Positions 16,086-22,527 of a stretch of DNA of 28,647 bases are shown piece by piece (position 1 is the stretch's first letter; each line of letters opens with the position of its first letter). Made by a program: the position numbers and the translations under genes. Source of the DNA: an uncultured Eubacteriales bacterium (GTDB taxonomy: Bacteria; Bacillota; Clostridia; Oscillospirales; Oscillospiraceae); contig URGI01000020.1 in assembly GCA_900547315.1 (NCBI GenBank), positions 1-28,647 of the forward strand, in the 5' to 3' direction. Below the pieces are notes generated by a model. It was not told where the DNA came from and did no database searches. It saw only the letters and a program-made list of their open reading frames with translations.

Positions 16086-16120
16086 ATTGTTGAAATATAA
16101 CAAACATGGAGGTTTGAGCC

Positions 16121-18271
16121 TTGGAGTATCTTGCCCATATTGCCGATGACGGCAGAGTACAGACCGTTTCGGAACACCTTCGCGGCACTGGAGAACTCGC
16201 CGCCGGGTTTGCCGCGCCGTTTGGCGCGGCTGACGAAGCGCGCGCCGCCGGGCTGCTGCATGACATCGGCAAATACAGCGCCGCATTCCAGCAGCGGATC
16301 CGCGGAAGCGCCGTGTCCGTTGACCACTCCACCGCCGGAGCGCAGGAAGCACGTAACCGCAGGGACTTGCCTGCGGCGCTTGCCATCGCCGGTCATCACG
16401 GCGGTATACCCGACTGCGGCAACCTTAATGATGCAGCCGACGATACGACCCTCCAAGGCCGTTTAAAACGTAAGCTGCCGACATATGACGAATGGCAGCG
16501 TGAAATCGCTCCTCCATCTGCCAAGCCTCCCGCATGGGCATTGTCGGACAGCACCACTGCCGCATTTTATACGCGTATGCTGTACTCCTGTCTGGTAGAC
16601 GCCGATTTTCAGGACACTCAGGATTTTATGGACGGCCAAGCCGCGCCGCGCGGCGGCGGCGAAGCAATATCCGCACTTCTCGAAAAAGTGAGAGCGAAAG
16701 CCAAGGGCTATCTGGAAAAGCCCAAAAGTTCGGTTGCATCCCAGCGCAATGCAGCGCTTCGCGCCTGCATGGAGCGCGGCGCGCAGTGGGAGCAGGGTAT
16801 GTATACGCTTACCGTGCCCACCGGCGGCGGCAAAACCTTCGCTTCTCTGGCATTCGCGCTGGAGCACGCAGCGGCGCACGGCATGTCACGCGTGATATAC
16901 GTCATTCCATACACTTCGATAATTGACCAGACTGCCGGCGTGTTCGCCGAGCTTCTCGGCGAAGAAAACGTTCTCGCCCACTACTCTGCCGCCGAATATC
17001 TCCTCGCAGAGTCGGAAGATCTGACCCCCGCGCAGTATCGCAAGCTGCTCGCCAGCGAAAACTGGGATGCCCCGGTTGTAATCACGACTGCCGTGCAGTT
17101 TTTTGAATCGCTCTACTCGAACCGCAGCAGCCGCTGCCGCAAGCTGCACAATATTGCAAACAGCGTGATTATTTTTGACGAGGCGCAGACTCTGCCGAAG
17201 GATTACCTCCTGCCGTGCCTTTCGGCTATCGCCCAGCTTGTGGAGCACTACCATGTCACATCCGTGCTCTGCACGGCCACTCAGCCAACGCTTGCGCCGC
17301 TTTTTGAGCGCCTCGCGCCCGAACTGACACAGCGCGAAATATGTCCTGATGTTGCCGGAATGTACAGCGCGCTGCGCCGCACCGAGATACATGATCTCGG
17401 CAGCATCTCCACTGACGAGCTTTGCTCTCGGCTGCAGGCGCACGAGCAGGTGCTGTGCGTTGTGAACCGGCGCAAGACGGCGCAGGAGCTGTACGCCGCT
17501 CTGCCGTACAGCGGCAGCTACTGCCTCACCACGCTGCTGTGCGCGGCTGACCGCAAACGCCAGATAGACGAGATACGTGCCCGGCTCGATGCTGGTATGC
17601 CGTGCCGCGTAGTCTCAACGTCGCTTATAGAAGCGGGCGTCGATGTGGACTTCCCCGTCGCCTACCGCGAACAATGCGGGCTTGATTCGCTGCTGCAAAC
17701 CGCCGGACGCTGCAACCGCGAGGGACGCAATGAGCCCGCGGACAGTCTCGTGTACCGTTTTCGGCTTGACGGGCAGGCCGCGCCGCAAATGCTGGCGCAG
17801 AATATCAGCGCCATGAACTATGCTGCAAGGCGGCATGCCGACCTGTCCTCGCCTGAGGCAATAAAAGCTTATTTCAACGAGCTTTTCAACCTCCGCAGCC
17901 CTGACCTGCTCGACAAAAAGCACATACTTTCCATGATAGAAAACGGCGTCAGCGGCTGTATACTGCCGTTTGCTCAGGTTGCGGAGCTGTTCAGGCTCAT
18001 CGAGACGCCCACAAGAACCGTATATCTGCCGCTCGGCGCTGGCGCTGAGCTGTGCCGACAGCTGCGCGACGGGAAGATGAGCCGCGGACTCCTGCGTCGT
18101 CTCGGCGTATATTCCGTTGAATGCTACGACGCGCAGTTCAACGCGCTTGACCGATCCGGCGCGCTGGAGCTTCTGCCTGACGGCTCGGCGATACTTATCG
18201 ACATGACGAAATATGATCCAAAAACCGGTCTCGCGCTCGACGCAGAAACCGGATTAGGCTTGTTTATATAA
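16121..18271 (+). CDS. cas3: CRISPR-associated helicase-nuclease Cas3 (type I-C)
   Basis: 716 residues, HD nuclease fused to a superfamily-2 helicase. It is recruited by Cascade after R-loop formation and degrades the foreign DNA while unwinding it. The HD domain is N-terminal (AGLLHDIGKYS, about residues 37-48, and a later AGHHGG). The helicase has Walker A VPTGGGKT (about 230), DEAQ box IIFDEAQTLP (about 347), CTATQPT, STSLIEAGVDVDFP (about 497) and arginine-finger motif VI QTAGRCNREGR (about 525). It starts with TTG at 16121, 8 bases after GGAGG (16108-16112). The gene has its own promoter and ends at a hairpin shared with the antisense RNA gene described at 18277. Normal length for I-C Cas3. 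Confidence 0.96.
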   Translation: MEYLAHIADDGRVQTVSEHLRGTGELAAGFAAPFGAADEARAAGLLHDIGKYSAAFQQRIRGSAVSVDHSTAGAQEARNRRDLPAALAIAGHHGGIPDCGNLNDAADDTTLQGRLKRKLPTYDEWQREIAPPSAKPPAWALSDSTTAAFYTRMLYSCLVDADFQDTQDFMDGQAAPRGGGEAISALLEKVRAKAKGYLEKPKSSVASQRNAALRACMERGAQWEQGMYTLTVPTGGGKTFASLAFALEHAAAHGMSRVIYVIPYTSIIDQTAGVFAELLGEENVLAHYSAAEYLLAESEDLTPAQYRKLLASENWDAPVVITTAVQFFESLYSNRSSRCRKLHNIANSVIIFDEAQTLPKDYLLPCLSAIAQLVEHYHVTSVLCTATQPTLAPLFERLAPELTQREICPDVAGMYSALRRTEIHDLGSISTDELCSRLQAHEQVLCVVNRRKTAQELYAALPYSGSYCLTTLLCAADRKRQIDEIRARLDAGMPCRVVSTSLIEAGVDVDFPVAYREQCGLDSLLQTAGRCNREGRNEPADSLVYRFRLDGQAAPQMLAQNISAMNYAARRHADLSSPEAIKAYFNELFNLRSPDLLDKKHILSMIENGVSGCILPFAQVAELFRLIETPTRTVYLPLGAGAELCRQLRDGKMSRGLLRRLGVYSVECYDAQFNALDRSGALELLPDGSAILIDMTKYDPKTGLALDAETGLGLFI

Positions 18272-18276
18272 TGAAA

Positions 18277-18317
18277 CGCAAAAAGCAGCGAAGAATGTAC
18301 CTCCGCCGCTTTTTGCG
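18277..18317. terminator. Shared hairpin terminator of cas3 (+) and the creR-like RNA (-)
   Basis: CGCAAAAAGC (18277-18286) pairs with GCTTTTTGCG (18308-18317); the stem extends inward with GCG/CGC after one mismatch. On the minus strand TTTCATT follows the stem, so it can end the antisense RNA that starts near 18372. On the plus strand it sits 5 bp after the cas3 stop, but the downstream run there is AAAAATT, not a T tract. Confidence 0.65.
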
Positions 18318-18334
18318 CTAAAAATTAACTAATT

Positions 18335-18371
18335 ATTTCAATCCTCACTCAAAAGTTTCACTTCGAGCGAC
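18335..18371 (-). repeat. Degenerate solitary CRISPR repeat (psi-repeat) within the creR-like gene
   Basis: Minus strand, 37 nt. First four bases GTCG and last ten GGATTGAAAT are identical to the 33-nt array repeat. The stem differs: CGCTC pairs with GAGTG (one G-U), with an inner AAGT/ACTT stem around a GAA loop, in place of the array's CGTGCCCC/GGGGCACG. The distance from the stem base to the repeat end is 11 nt in both, the known Cas5c (Cas5d) handle length. Confidence 0.85.
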
Positions 18372-18379
18372 TATATTAT

Positions 18380-18408
18380 AGTATACCTGCAATCGGCTCC
18401 AAATTCAA
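18380..18408 (-). promoter_or_regulatory. Promoter of the creR-like RNA
   Basis: On the minus strand TTGAAT (18408-18403), 17 bases and TATACT (18385-18380). An overlapping TATAAT lies at 18380-18375. From either, transcription would begin within a few bases of the GTCG of the degenerate repeat at 18371. Confidence 0.75.
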
Positions 18409-18434
18409 CTATTTAAAATATTGTAATTATGCTA

Positions 18435-18448
18435 TTGACAAATGTCAA
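18435..18448. promoter_or_regulatory. Perfect palindrome over the -35 box (possible operator)
   Basis: TTGACAAATGTCAA is a perfect 6-2-6 dyad that begins with the -35 hexamer of the cas operon promoter. A dimeric repressor or activator could bind here. No regulator gene is nearby, so this is only a candidate. Confidence 0.45.
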
Positions 18449-18463
18449 AAACTGTTGTATTAT
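18435..18463 (+). promoter_or_regulatory. Main promoter of the cas5-cas8-cas7-cas4-cas1-cas2 operon
   Basis: Consensus TTGACA (18435-18440), 17 bases and TATTAT (18458-18463). The start of transcription should be near 18470, 5-8 bases before the predicted creR target. It is back to back with the creR promoter, so both RNAs diverge from one 60-bp stretch. Confidence 0.85.
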
Positions 18464-18477
18464 CCAATCACAGGGTT

Positions 18478-18497
18478 CTAAATATTAATTAATTGAA
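18478..18497 (-). promoter_or_regulatory. Predicted creR target site (protospacer plus TTC PAM) in the cas5 operon leader
   Basis: On the minus strand TTC (18497-18495) is followed by AATTAATTAATATTTAG (18494-18478). The creR guide is AATTAGTTAATTTTTAG. Positions 1-5, 7-11 and 13-17 are identical; only 6 and 12 differ. The site lies between the predicted transcription start and the first ribosome site of the operon. Confidence 0.8.
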
Positions 18498-18518
18498 ATT
18501 AGAAAAGGAGGTAGTTTT

Positions 18519-18590
18519 GTGGCGCAAAAGCATATAACAGTAAGCGCCCCGACCTGCAGCGGAAGGAGGTGGTGCGTATGTCTATGCTGA
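18519..18590 (+). CDS. Possible 23-residue leader peptide overlapping the cas5 start
   Basis: A GTG at 18519 is preceded by a near-perfect ribosome site, AGGAGG at 18505-18510, 8 bases away. It reads (M)AQKHITVSAPTCSGRRWCVCLC and stops at 18590, overlapping the cas5 start codon (18578) in another frame. The second AGGAGG that serves cas5 lies inside this frame. Translation could couple to cas5. The peptide resembles nothing I know, and the first ribosome site could be a relic of a longer gene. Confidence 0.4.
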   Translation: MAQKHITVSAPTCSGRRWCVCLC

Positions 18591-19222
18591 TAGAGGTCTG
18601 GGGCGATTACGCCTGCTTTTCCCGCCCGGAGATGAAGTCCGAGCGAGTGAGCTATGACGTGATGACCCCGTCCGCCGCGCGCGGTCTGGTCGAAGCGATC
18701 TATTGGCATCCCGGTCTGAAATTTACTGTGGACCGCATCTACGTGCTCTCCCCGATCAGGTTCACCAACATACGCCGCAACGAGGTCAAGGCCACGCTTC
18801 TCGCTTCCGCGGCGCTGAGTGCGGCAAAGGGCGGCACACCGCCGGTACTGTACACCACGCAGGAGATACAGCAGCGCGCCGCGATGGTGCTTCAGGACGT
18901 GCACTATGTTATCGACTGTCATTTTGACCTGACGGGCAAAGCCGCCCCAAGCGACAATCCGGGAAAGTTTCAGGATATCCTGCGCCGGAGGCTCGCAAAA
19001 GGGCAGTGCTATCACACGCCGTACTTCGGCTGCCGGGAATTCCCCGCCAGCTTCCGCGAATGGCCTGGCGGAACTATCCCCGCCATCGAGCTGACACAGG
19101 ATCTCGGCTGGATGCTGTACGACATGGATTACTCCGACACGGCAAACATAAAGGCGCAGTTCTTCCGCGCGCGGCTTGACCGCGGCGTACTCGACTGCCG
19201 GAACGCGGAGGTGCACACATGA
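18578..19222 (+). CDS. cas5c: Type I-C Cas5 (Cas5c/Cas5d), crRNA-processing Cascade subunit
   Basis: 214 residues. In type I-C there is no Cas6; Cas5c cuts the precursor crRNA at the base of the repeat stem and stays on the 5' handle in Cascade. The N-terminus MLIEVWGDYACFSRPEMKSERVSYDVMTPSAARGLVEAIYWHP is characteristic (ferredoxin-like fold, VWGDYA.F, then YWHP). The C-terminal PYFGCREFPASF and LGWMLYDMDY are also family hallmarks. GTG codons exist upstream in frame, but AGGAGG at 18564-18569 is 8 bases from the ATG at 18578. It overlaps cas8c by 4 bp (ATGA). First major gene of the operon whose promoter is at 18435. Confidence 0.96.
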   Translation: MSMLIEVWGDYACFSRPEMKSERVSYDVMTPSAARGLVEAIYWHPGLKFTVDRIYVLSPIRFTNIRRNEVKATLLASAALSAAKGGTPPVLYTTQEIQQRAAMVLQDVHYVIDCHFDLTGKAAPSDNPGKFQDILRRRLAKGQCYHTPYFGCREFPASFREWPGGTIPAIELTQDLGWMLYDMDYSDTANIKAQFFRARLDRGVLDCRNAEVHT

Positions 19223-20982
19223 TATTACAGGCTCTGACCGCGTACTATGAGGCGATGCTGAAAAAGGGCATCGTCGCCCCGCCGGGCTGGGACAAGACTT
19301 TCAAGGTCAGCTTCTGGCTTGAACTGAACGACAGCGGTGAGCTTATCGACGTCATCGATCAGAGGCTCGACGAACAGCGCGGCAAGAAAACCGTGCTCGT
19401 CCCTCGCCAGATGAGTGTCCCCGCTCATGTCAAACGCTCCTCCGGCGTCGCGGCAAACTTTCTCTGCGATAACTCGTCCTATATTTTTGGCGCAGATGAG
19501 AAAGGCAAACAGGCTCGCGCTGTGCAGTGCTTTGAAGCATGCGCCGTGCTGCACCATAAGCTGCTGGACGGCGTCGATTCTCCGGCAGCGCGGGCTGTGC
19601 TCGCATTCTTTGACACATGGCAGCCGGAACTCTCCGCCGCACATCCGCTGCTTGCCGAGCGCTGGAAAGATATCACCGACAACGCAAATCTCGTATTCTG
19701 CTACGACTATGCCGACGGCCGCCATCCAGTAACCGAGGATCCGGCGATTCAGGACGCATGGCAGCGGCATTATCACAATACTGCCCCGGACACCGCAATG
19801 GCGCAGTGCCTTGTTACCGGGCAGACCGCCCCCATCGCCGCAACACACCCCGCCATAAAGGGAGTGCCCGGCGCACAGAGTTCCGGAGCCGCGCTCGTAT
19901 CGTTCAATGCCCCGGCCTTCTGCTCCTACGGTCACGAGCAGGGCGGAAACGCTCCCGTAAGCAAATACGCCGCGTTTGCCTATACCTCCGCGCTCAACAC
20001 ACTTCTCGCCGACCGTGACCGCTGCAAAATCATAGGCGACACCGCCGTAGTCTGTTGGGCGGAAAATGCCGATAATGCCGCGGCAGACCTTGGAATGGAT
20101 GCTATATTCGGTATTCCGGAAGACCGCGGCGTGCAGGAGTCCGACGTAACGGCGGCGCTTAAAGCCCTTGCCGCGGGGAAAAGCTGCGATTGGCTGGATG
20201 GGCTCATCCTCCCCGATCAGCATGTATACTTTCTCGGTCTCGCGCCGAATGCTGCCCGGCTCTCCGTGCGCTTTTTCCTCCGAGACAGCATACGCCGCTT
20301 TGCCGAGCACATAAATCAACACCGCGAAGCGCTTGAGATCGTCCGTCCGGCAAATGACCCGTGGGAGGATCTTCCTGTCTGGAAGCTCGTGCGCGAGACA
20401 GTCAATATGAAAGAGCGCAACCCCTCCCCCGCTCCGCAATTGGCCGGTGACCTCATGCGAGCGATCCTCACCGGCTCCCGCTACCCCGCCACGCTGCTCA
20501 ACGGCGTGACGCTCCGCATCCGCGCCGAGCGGGAAATCACCCGCGGCCGCGCCGCAATAATCAAAGCCTATTACACAAGAAACCGTTCAAAATATTGCCC
20601 TGAGGAGGTACTTACCGTGACACTCAACGACGAAAGCGAATATCTGCCCTATGTTCTCGGACGGCTCTTTGCCGTGCTGGAGGCCGTGCAGGACGCCGCG
20701 AATCCCGGCATCAACACTACTATCAAGGATCGCTACTTCAACTCCGCCTGCGCTACGCCCGCCGTCATTTTCCCGACCTTGATCAAGCTCGCTCAGAAGC
20801 ATCTGCAAAAGCTTGATACGGGTAAGAGCATCCACTATAACCAGCAGCTTACGGCACTTATGGGCATAATCCACGAAGACTTTCCCACCCGCATGACCCT
20901 GCCGGAACAGGGGGCATTCCAGCTCGGCTACTATCATCAGACGCAGAAACGCTATGAAAAGAAAAATAAGGGGGAAAACTAA
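19219..20982 (+). CDS. cas8c: Type I-C Cas8c (Csd1), large Cascade subunit
   Basis: 587 residues, normal for Csd1. This subunit recognises the PAM and starts R-loop formation. Family traits: N-terminal ILQALTAYYEAML, KVSFWLELNDSGELIDV, CLVTGQTAPIAATHPAIKGVPGAQSSGAALVSFN (the conserved Cys-containing block near 195-230) and FCSYGHEQGGNAPVSKYAAFAYTSALN. The C-terminal about 120 residues form the helical part that is also made separately as Cas11c from an internal GTG at 20617. The start codon overlaps the cas5c stop (ATGA) and the stop is 1 bp before cas7, showing tight translational coupling. Confidence 0.95.
   Translation: MILQALTAYYEAMLKKGIVAPPGWDKTFKVSFWLELNDSGELIDVIDQRLDEQRGKKTVLVPRQMSVPAHVKRSSGVAANFLCDNSSYIFGADEKGKQARAVQCFEACAVLHHKLLDGVDSPAARAVLAFFDTWQPELSAAHPLLAERWKDITDNANLVFCYDYADGRHPVTEDPAIQDAWQRHYHNTAPDTAMAQCLVTGQTAPIAATHPAIKGVPGAQSSGAALVSFNAPAFCSYGHEQGGNAPVSKYAAFAYTSALNTLLADRDRCKIIGDTAVVCWAENADNAAADLGMDAIFGIPEDRGVQESDVTAALKALAAGKSCDWLDGLILPDQHVYFLGLAPNAARLSVRFFLRDSIRRFAEHINQHREALEIVRPANDPWEDLPVWKLVRETVNMKERNPSPAPQLAGDLMRAILTGSRYPATLLNGVTLRIRAEREITRGRAAIIKAYYTRNRSKYCPEEVLTVTLNDESEYLPYVLGRLFAVLEAVQDAANPGINTTIKDRYFNSACATPAVIFPTLIKLAQKHLQKLDTGKSIHYNQQLTALMGIIHEDFPTRMTLPEQGAFQLGYYHQTQKRYEKKNKGEN
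20617..20982 (+). CDS. cas11c: Cas11c small subunit from internal in-frame start within cas8c
   Basis: 121 residues in the same frame as cas8c. AGGAGG at 20603-20608 lies exactly 8 bases before GTG 20617, giving a protein starting (M)TLNDESEYLPYVLGRLFAVLEAVQ and rich in helices. Separately translated Cas11c from the 3' end of cas8c is established for type I-C systems, where it forms the Cascade belly. The start and length here fit. The ribosome site codes for ordinary cas8c residues (PEEV), so the call rests on its strength, spacing and position. Confidence 0.82.
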   Translation: MTLNDESEYLPYVLGRLFAVLEAVQDAANPGINTTIKDRYFNSACATPAVIFPTLIKLAQKHLQKLDTGKSIHYNQQLTALMGIIHEDFPTRMTLPEQGAFQLGYYHQTQKRYEKKNKGEN

Positions 20983-20983
20983 A

Positions 20984-21868
20984 ATGTCTGAAGCTATAAA
21001 AAACCGCTATGATTTTGTGATCCTGTTCGATGTGGAAAACGGAAATCCCAACGGCGATCCCGACGCGGGCAATATGCCCCGCGTTGACCCCGAGACCGGT
21101 TACGGCCTTGTGACCGACGTATGCCTCAAGCGCAAAATACGCAACTATGTTGAAACGCTGAAAGAGGACGAGGACGGCTACCGCATATACATCAAGGACG
21201 GCGTTCCCCTCAACCGCAGCGACAAGGCCGCAATAACCGCGCTCGGCATCTCTGAGGATCTCAAAGCCGCAAAGAAGAGCGATCCAGAAATAGACCGCAA
21301 ACTGCGCGACTATATGTGCGCAAATTATTATGATATCCGTACTTTCGGCGCGGTAATGACGACGTTTGTAAAAGGCGCGCTCAACTGTGGTCAGATAAGA
21401 GGCCCTGTGCAGATTGGTTTCGCCCGCTCCATAGACCCTATAGTCCCGCAGGAAGTCACCATAACCCGCGTTGCTATCACCACCGAGGCCGACGCAGAAA
21501 AGAAGGGCACCGAAATGGGACGCAAGCACATTGTGCCTTATGCGCTCTACCGCGCAGAGGGCTTCGTCTCCGCGAATCTCGCCCGCAAAACCACCGGCTT
21601 CTCCGAAGACGACCTTGCGCTGCTCTGGCAGGCAATACTCAACATGTTTGAAAACGATCACTCCGCCGCCCGCGGCAAGATGGCCGTACGTGAACTCATC
21701 GTCTTCAAGCACGAATCGGAGCTTGGCAATGCACCGTCCTACAAGCTTTTCGACGCCGTGACCGTCAGCAGAAACGACGGTGTAGATGTCCCCCGCAGTT
21801 ACCGCGACTATACCGTAACCGTTGCCGAGAATATTCCTGATGGAGTGACCTGCGAGAGGCTTTCGTGA
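20984..21868 (+). CDS. cas7: Type I-C Cas7 (Csd2), crRNA backbone subunit
   Basis: 294 residues. Multiple copies coat the crRNA guide and create the six-base periodicity of type I R-loops. The N-terminus RYDFVILFDVENGNPNGDPDAGNMPRVDPETGYGLVTDVCLKRKIRNYV is the Csd2 signature. RTFGAVMTTF and GQIRGPVQIGFARSIDPI in the middle belong to the conserved fold. The frame is open from 20954, inside cas8c; the AGGGGG at 20969-20974 and the ATG at 20984 (MSEAIKNRYDF) mark the true start. The TGATG overlap joins it to cas4. Confidence 0.96.
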   Translation: MSEAIKNRYDFVILFDVENGNPNGDPDAGNMPRVDPETGYGLVTDVCLKRKIRNYVETLKEDEDGYRIYIKDGVPLNRSDKAAITALGISEDLKAAKKSDPEIDRKLRDYMCANYYDIRTFGAVMTTFVKGALNCGQIRGPVQIGFARSIDPIVPQEVTITRVAITTEADAEKKGTEMGRKHIVPYALYRAEGFVSANLARKTTGFSEDDLALLWQAILNMFENDHSAARGKMAVRELIVFKHESELGNAPSYKLFDAVTVSRNDGVDVPRSYRDYTVTVAENIPDGVTCERLS

Positions 21869-22527
21869 TGTACGAGCCTGACGACTGCTTGATGATCTCC
21901 GGCTTGCAGCACTTCCGCTTCTGCCGGAGGCAGTGGGCGCTGATACACATTGAGCAGCAGTGGGCGGAAAGTCTTCGCACTGTCGAGGGCGAACTGATGC
22001 ACGAACGGGCGCACGACGAAAGTCTCCGCGAGAGCCGCGGCGACACGATCATTACCCGCAGTCTGCGCGTATACTCCCTTACGCTCGGCCTGAGCGGTCA
22101 ATGCGATGTAGTTGAATTCCGGCGCAGTGCGCAAGGCGTTCCGCTTGCCGGGCACGACGGGCTGTGGCTGCCGTACCCCGTCGAATACAAACGCGGCAAG
22201 CCCAAAGATGACGGCTGTGACGAATTGCAGCTGTGCGCACAGGCGATGTGCCTTGAAGAGATGCTGTGCTGCACAATTGACAGCGGCGCGCTGTTCTACG
22301 GTGAACCGCGGCGGCGTACCCGTGTGGAGTTTACAGATGCACTGCGCCGGGAAGTCGTTGACGATGCCGCCGAGATGCATGAGCTGTACCGCCGCGGATA
22401 CACGCCGCGCGTAAAGCCGGCCAAGTCATGCAACGCCTGTTCGCTCAAGGAGCTGTGCCTGCCGCGGCTGTCGCGGACAGGCACGGTAGCCGCCTACCTG
22501 CGCGATAACATGGAGGACACGCCATGA
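21868..22527 (+). CDS. cas4: Cas4 exonuclease (type I-C, Dna2/RecB-like)
   Basis: 219 residues. Fe-S cluster RecB-family nuclease that works with Cas1-Cas2 to trim pre-spacers and choose the correct PAM. Cys 19 (FRFCRRQW) and the C-terminal Cys 188, 191 and 197 (SCNACSLKELC) are the four cluster ligands. The nuclease core shows GQCDVVEF and PVEYKRGKPK, the Asp and Glu-x-Lys of the RecB fold. A GTG precedes the ATG at 21868, but the ATG shares bases with the cas7 stop (TGATG) and I use it. The end overlaps cas1 by 4 bp. Its presence fits the uniform TTC PAM seen in the array. Confidence 0.95.
   Translation: MYEPDDCLMISGLQHFRFCRRQWALIHIEQQWAESLRTVEGELMHERAHDESLRESRGDTIITRSLRVYSLTLGLSGQCDVVEFRRSAQGVPLAGHDGLWLPYPVEYKRGKPKDDGCDELQLCAQAMCLEEMLCCTIDSGALFYGEPRRRTRVEFTDALRREVVDDAAEMHELYRRGYTPRVKPAKSCNACSLKELCLPRLSRTGTVAAYLRDNMEDTP

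Larger units (their letters stand above)
18277..18372 (-). ncRNA. Putative Cas-regulating RNA (creR-like), single repeat-guide-terminator
   Basis: Minus-strand transcript of about 96 nt predicted to start near 18372. It contains, in order, a diverged CRISPR repeat (18371-18335), a 17-nt single-stranded guide AATTAGTTAATTTTTAG (18334-18318) and a terminator hairpin (18317-18277). The repeat keeps the array repeat's GTCG start and GGATTGAAAT 3' end, so Cas5c could cut it to give an 11-nt 5' handle. The guide matches a site in the cas5 operon leader flanked by a TTC PAM, with mismatches only at positions 6 and 12. Known relatives are the creR/mini-CRISPR RNAs of other CRISPR types, which turn the effector into a repressor of its own genes. 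Expression and binding are inferred. Confidence 0.85.

Noticed and set aside
16076..16112. Second creR target near the cas3 promoter (TTC on the minus strand before AACAATATAATAAC)
   Set aside because: Only about half of the first 12 positions match, including failures at seed positions 3 and 4; I regard this as AT-rich chance similarity.
18335..18371. Explaining the repeat-like sequence as a randomly decayed array remnant
   Set aside because: It has its own promoter ending at its first base, a folded stem with correct 11-nt handle spacing, a terminator after 17 nt and a PAM-flanked match to the neighbouring promoter with mismatches only at flipped-out positions. Decay would not keep all of these.
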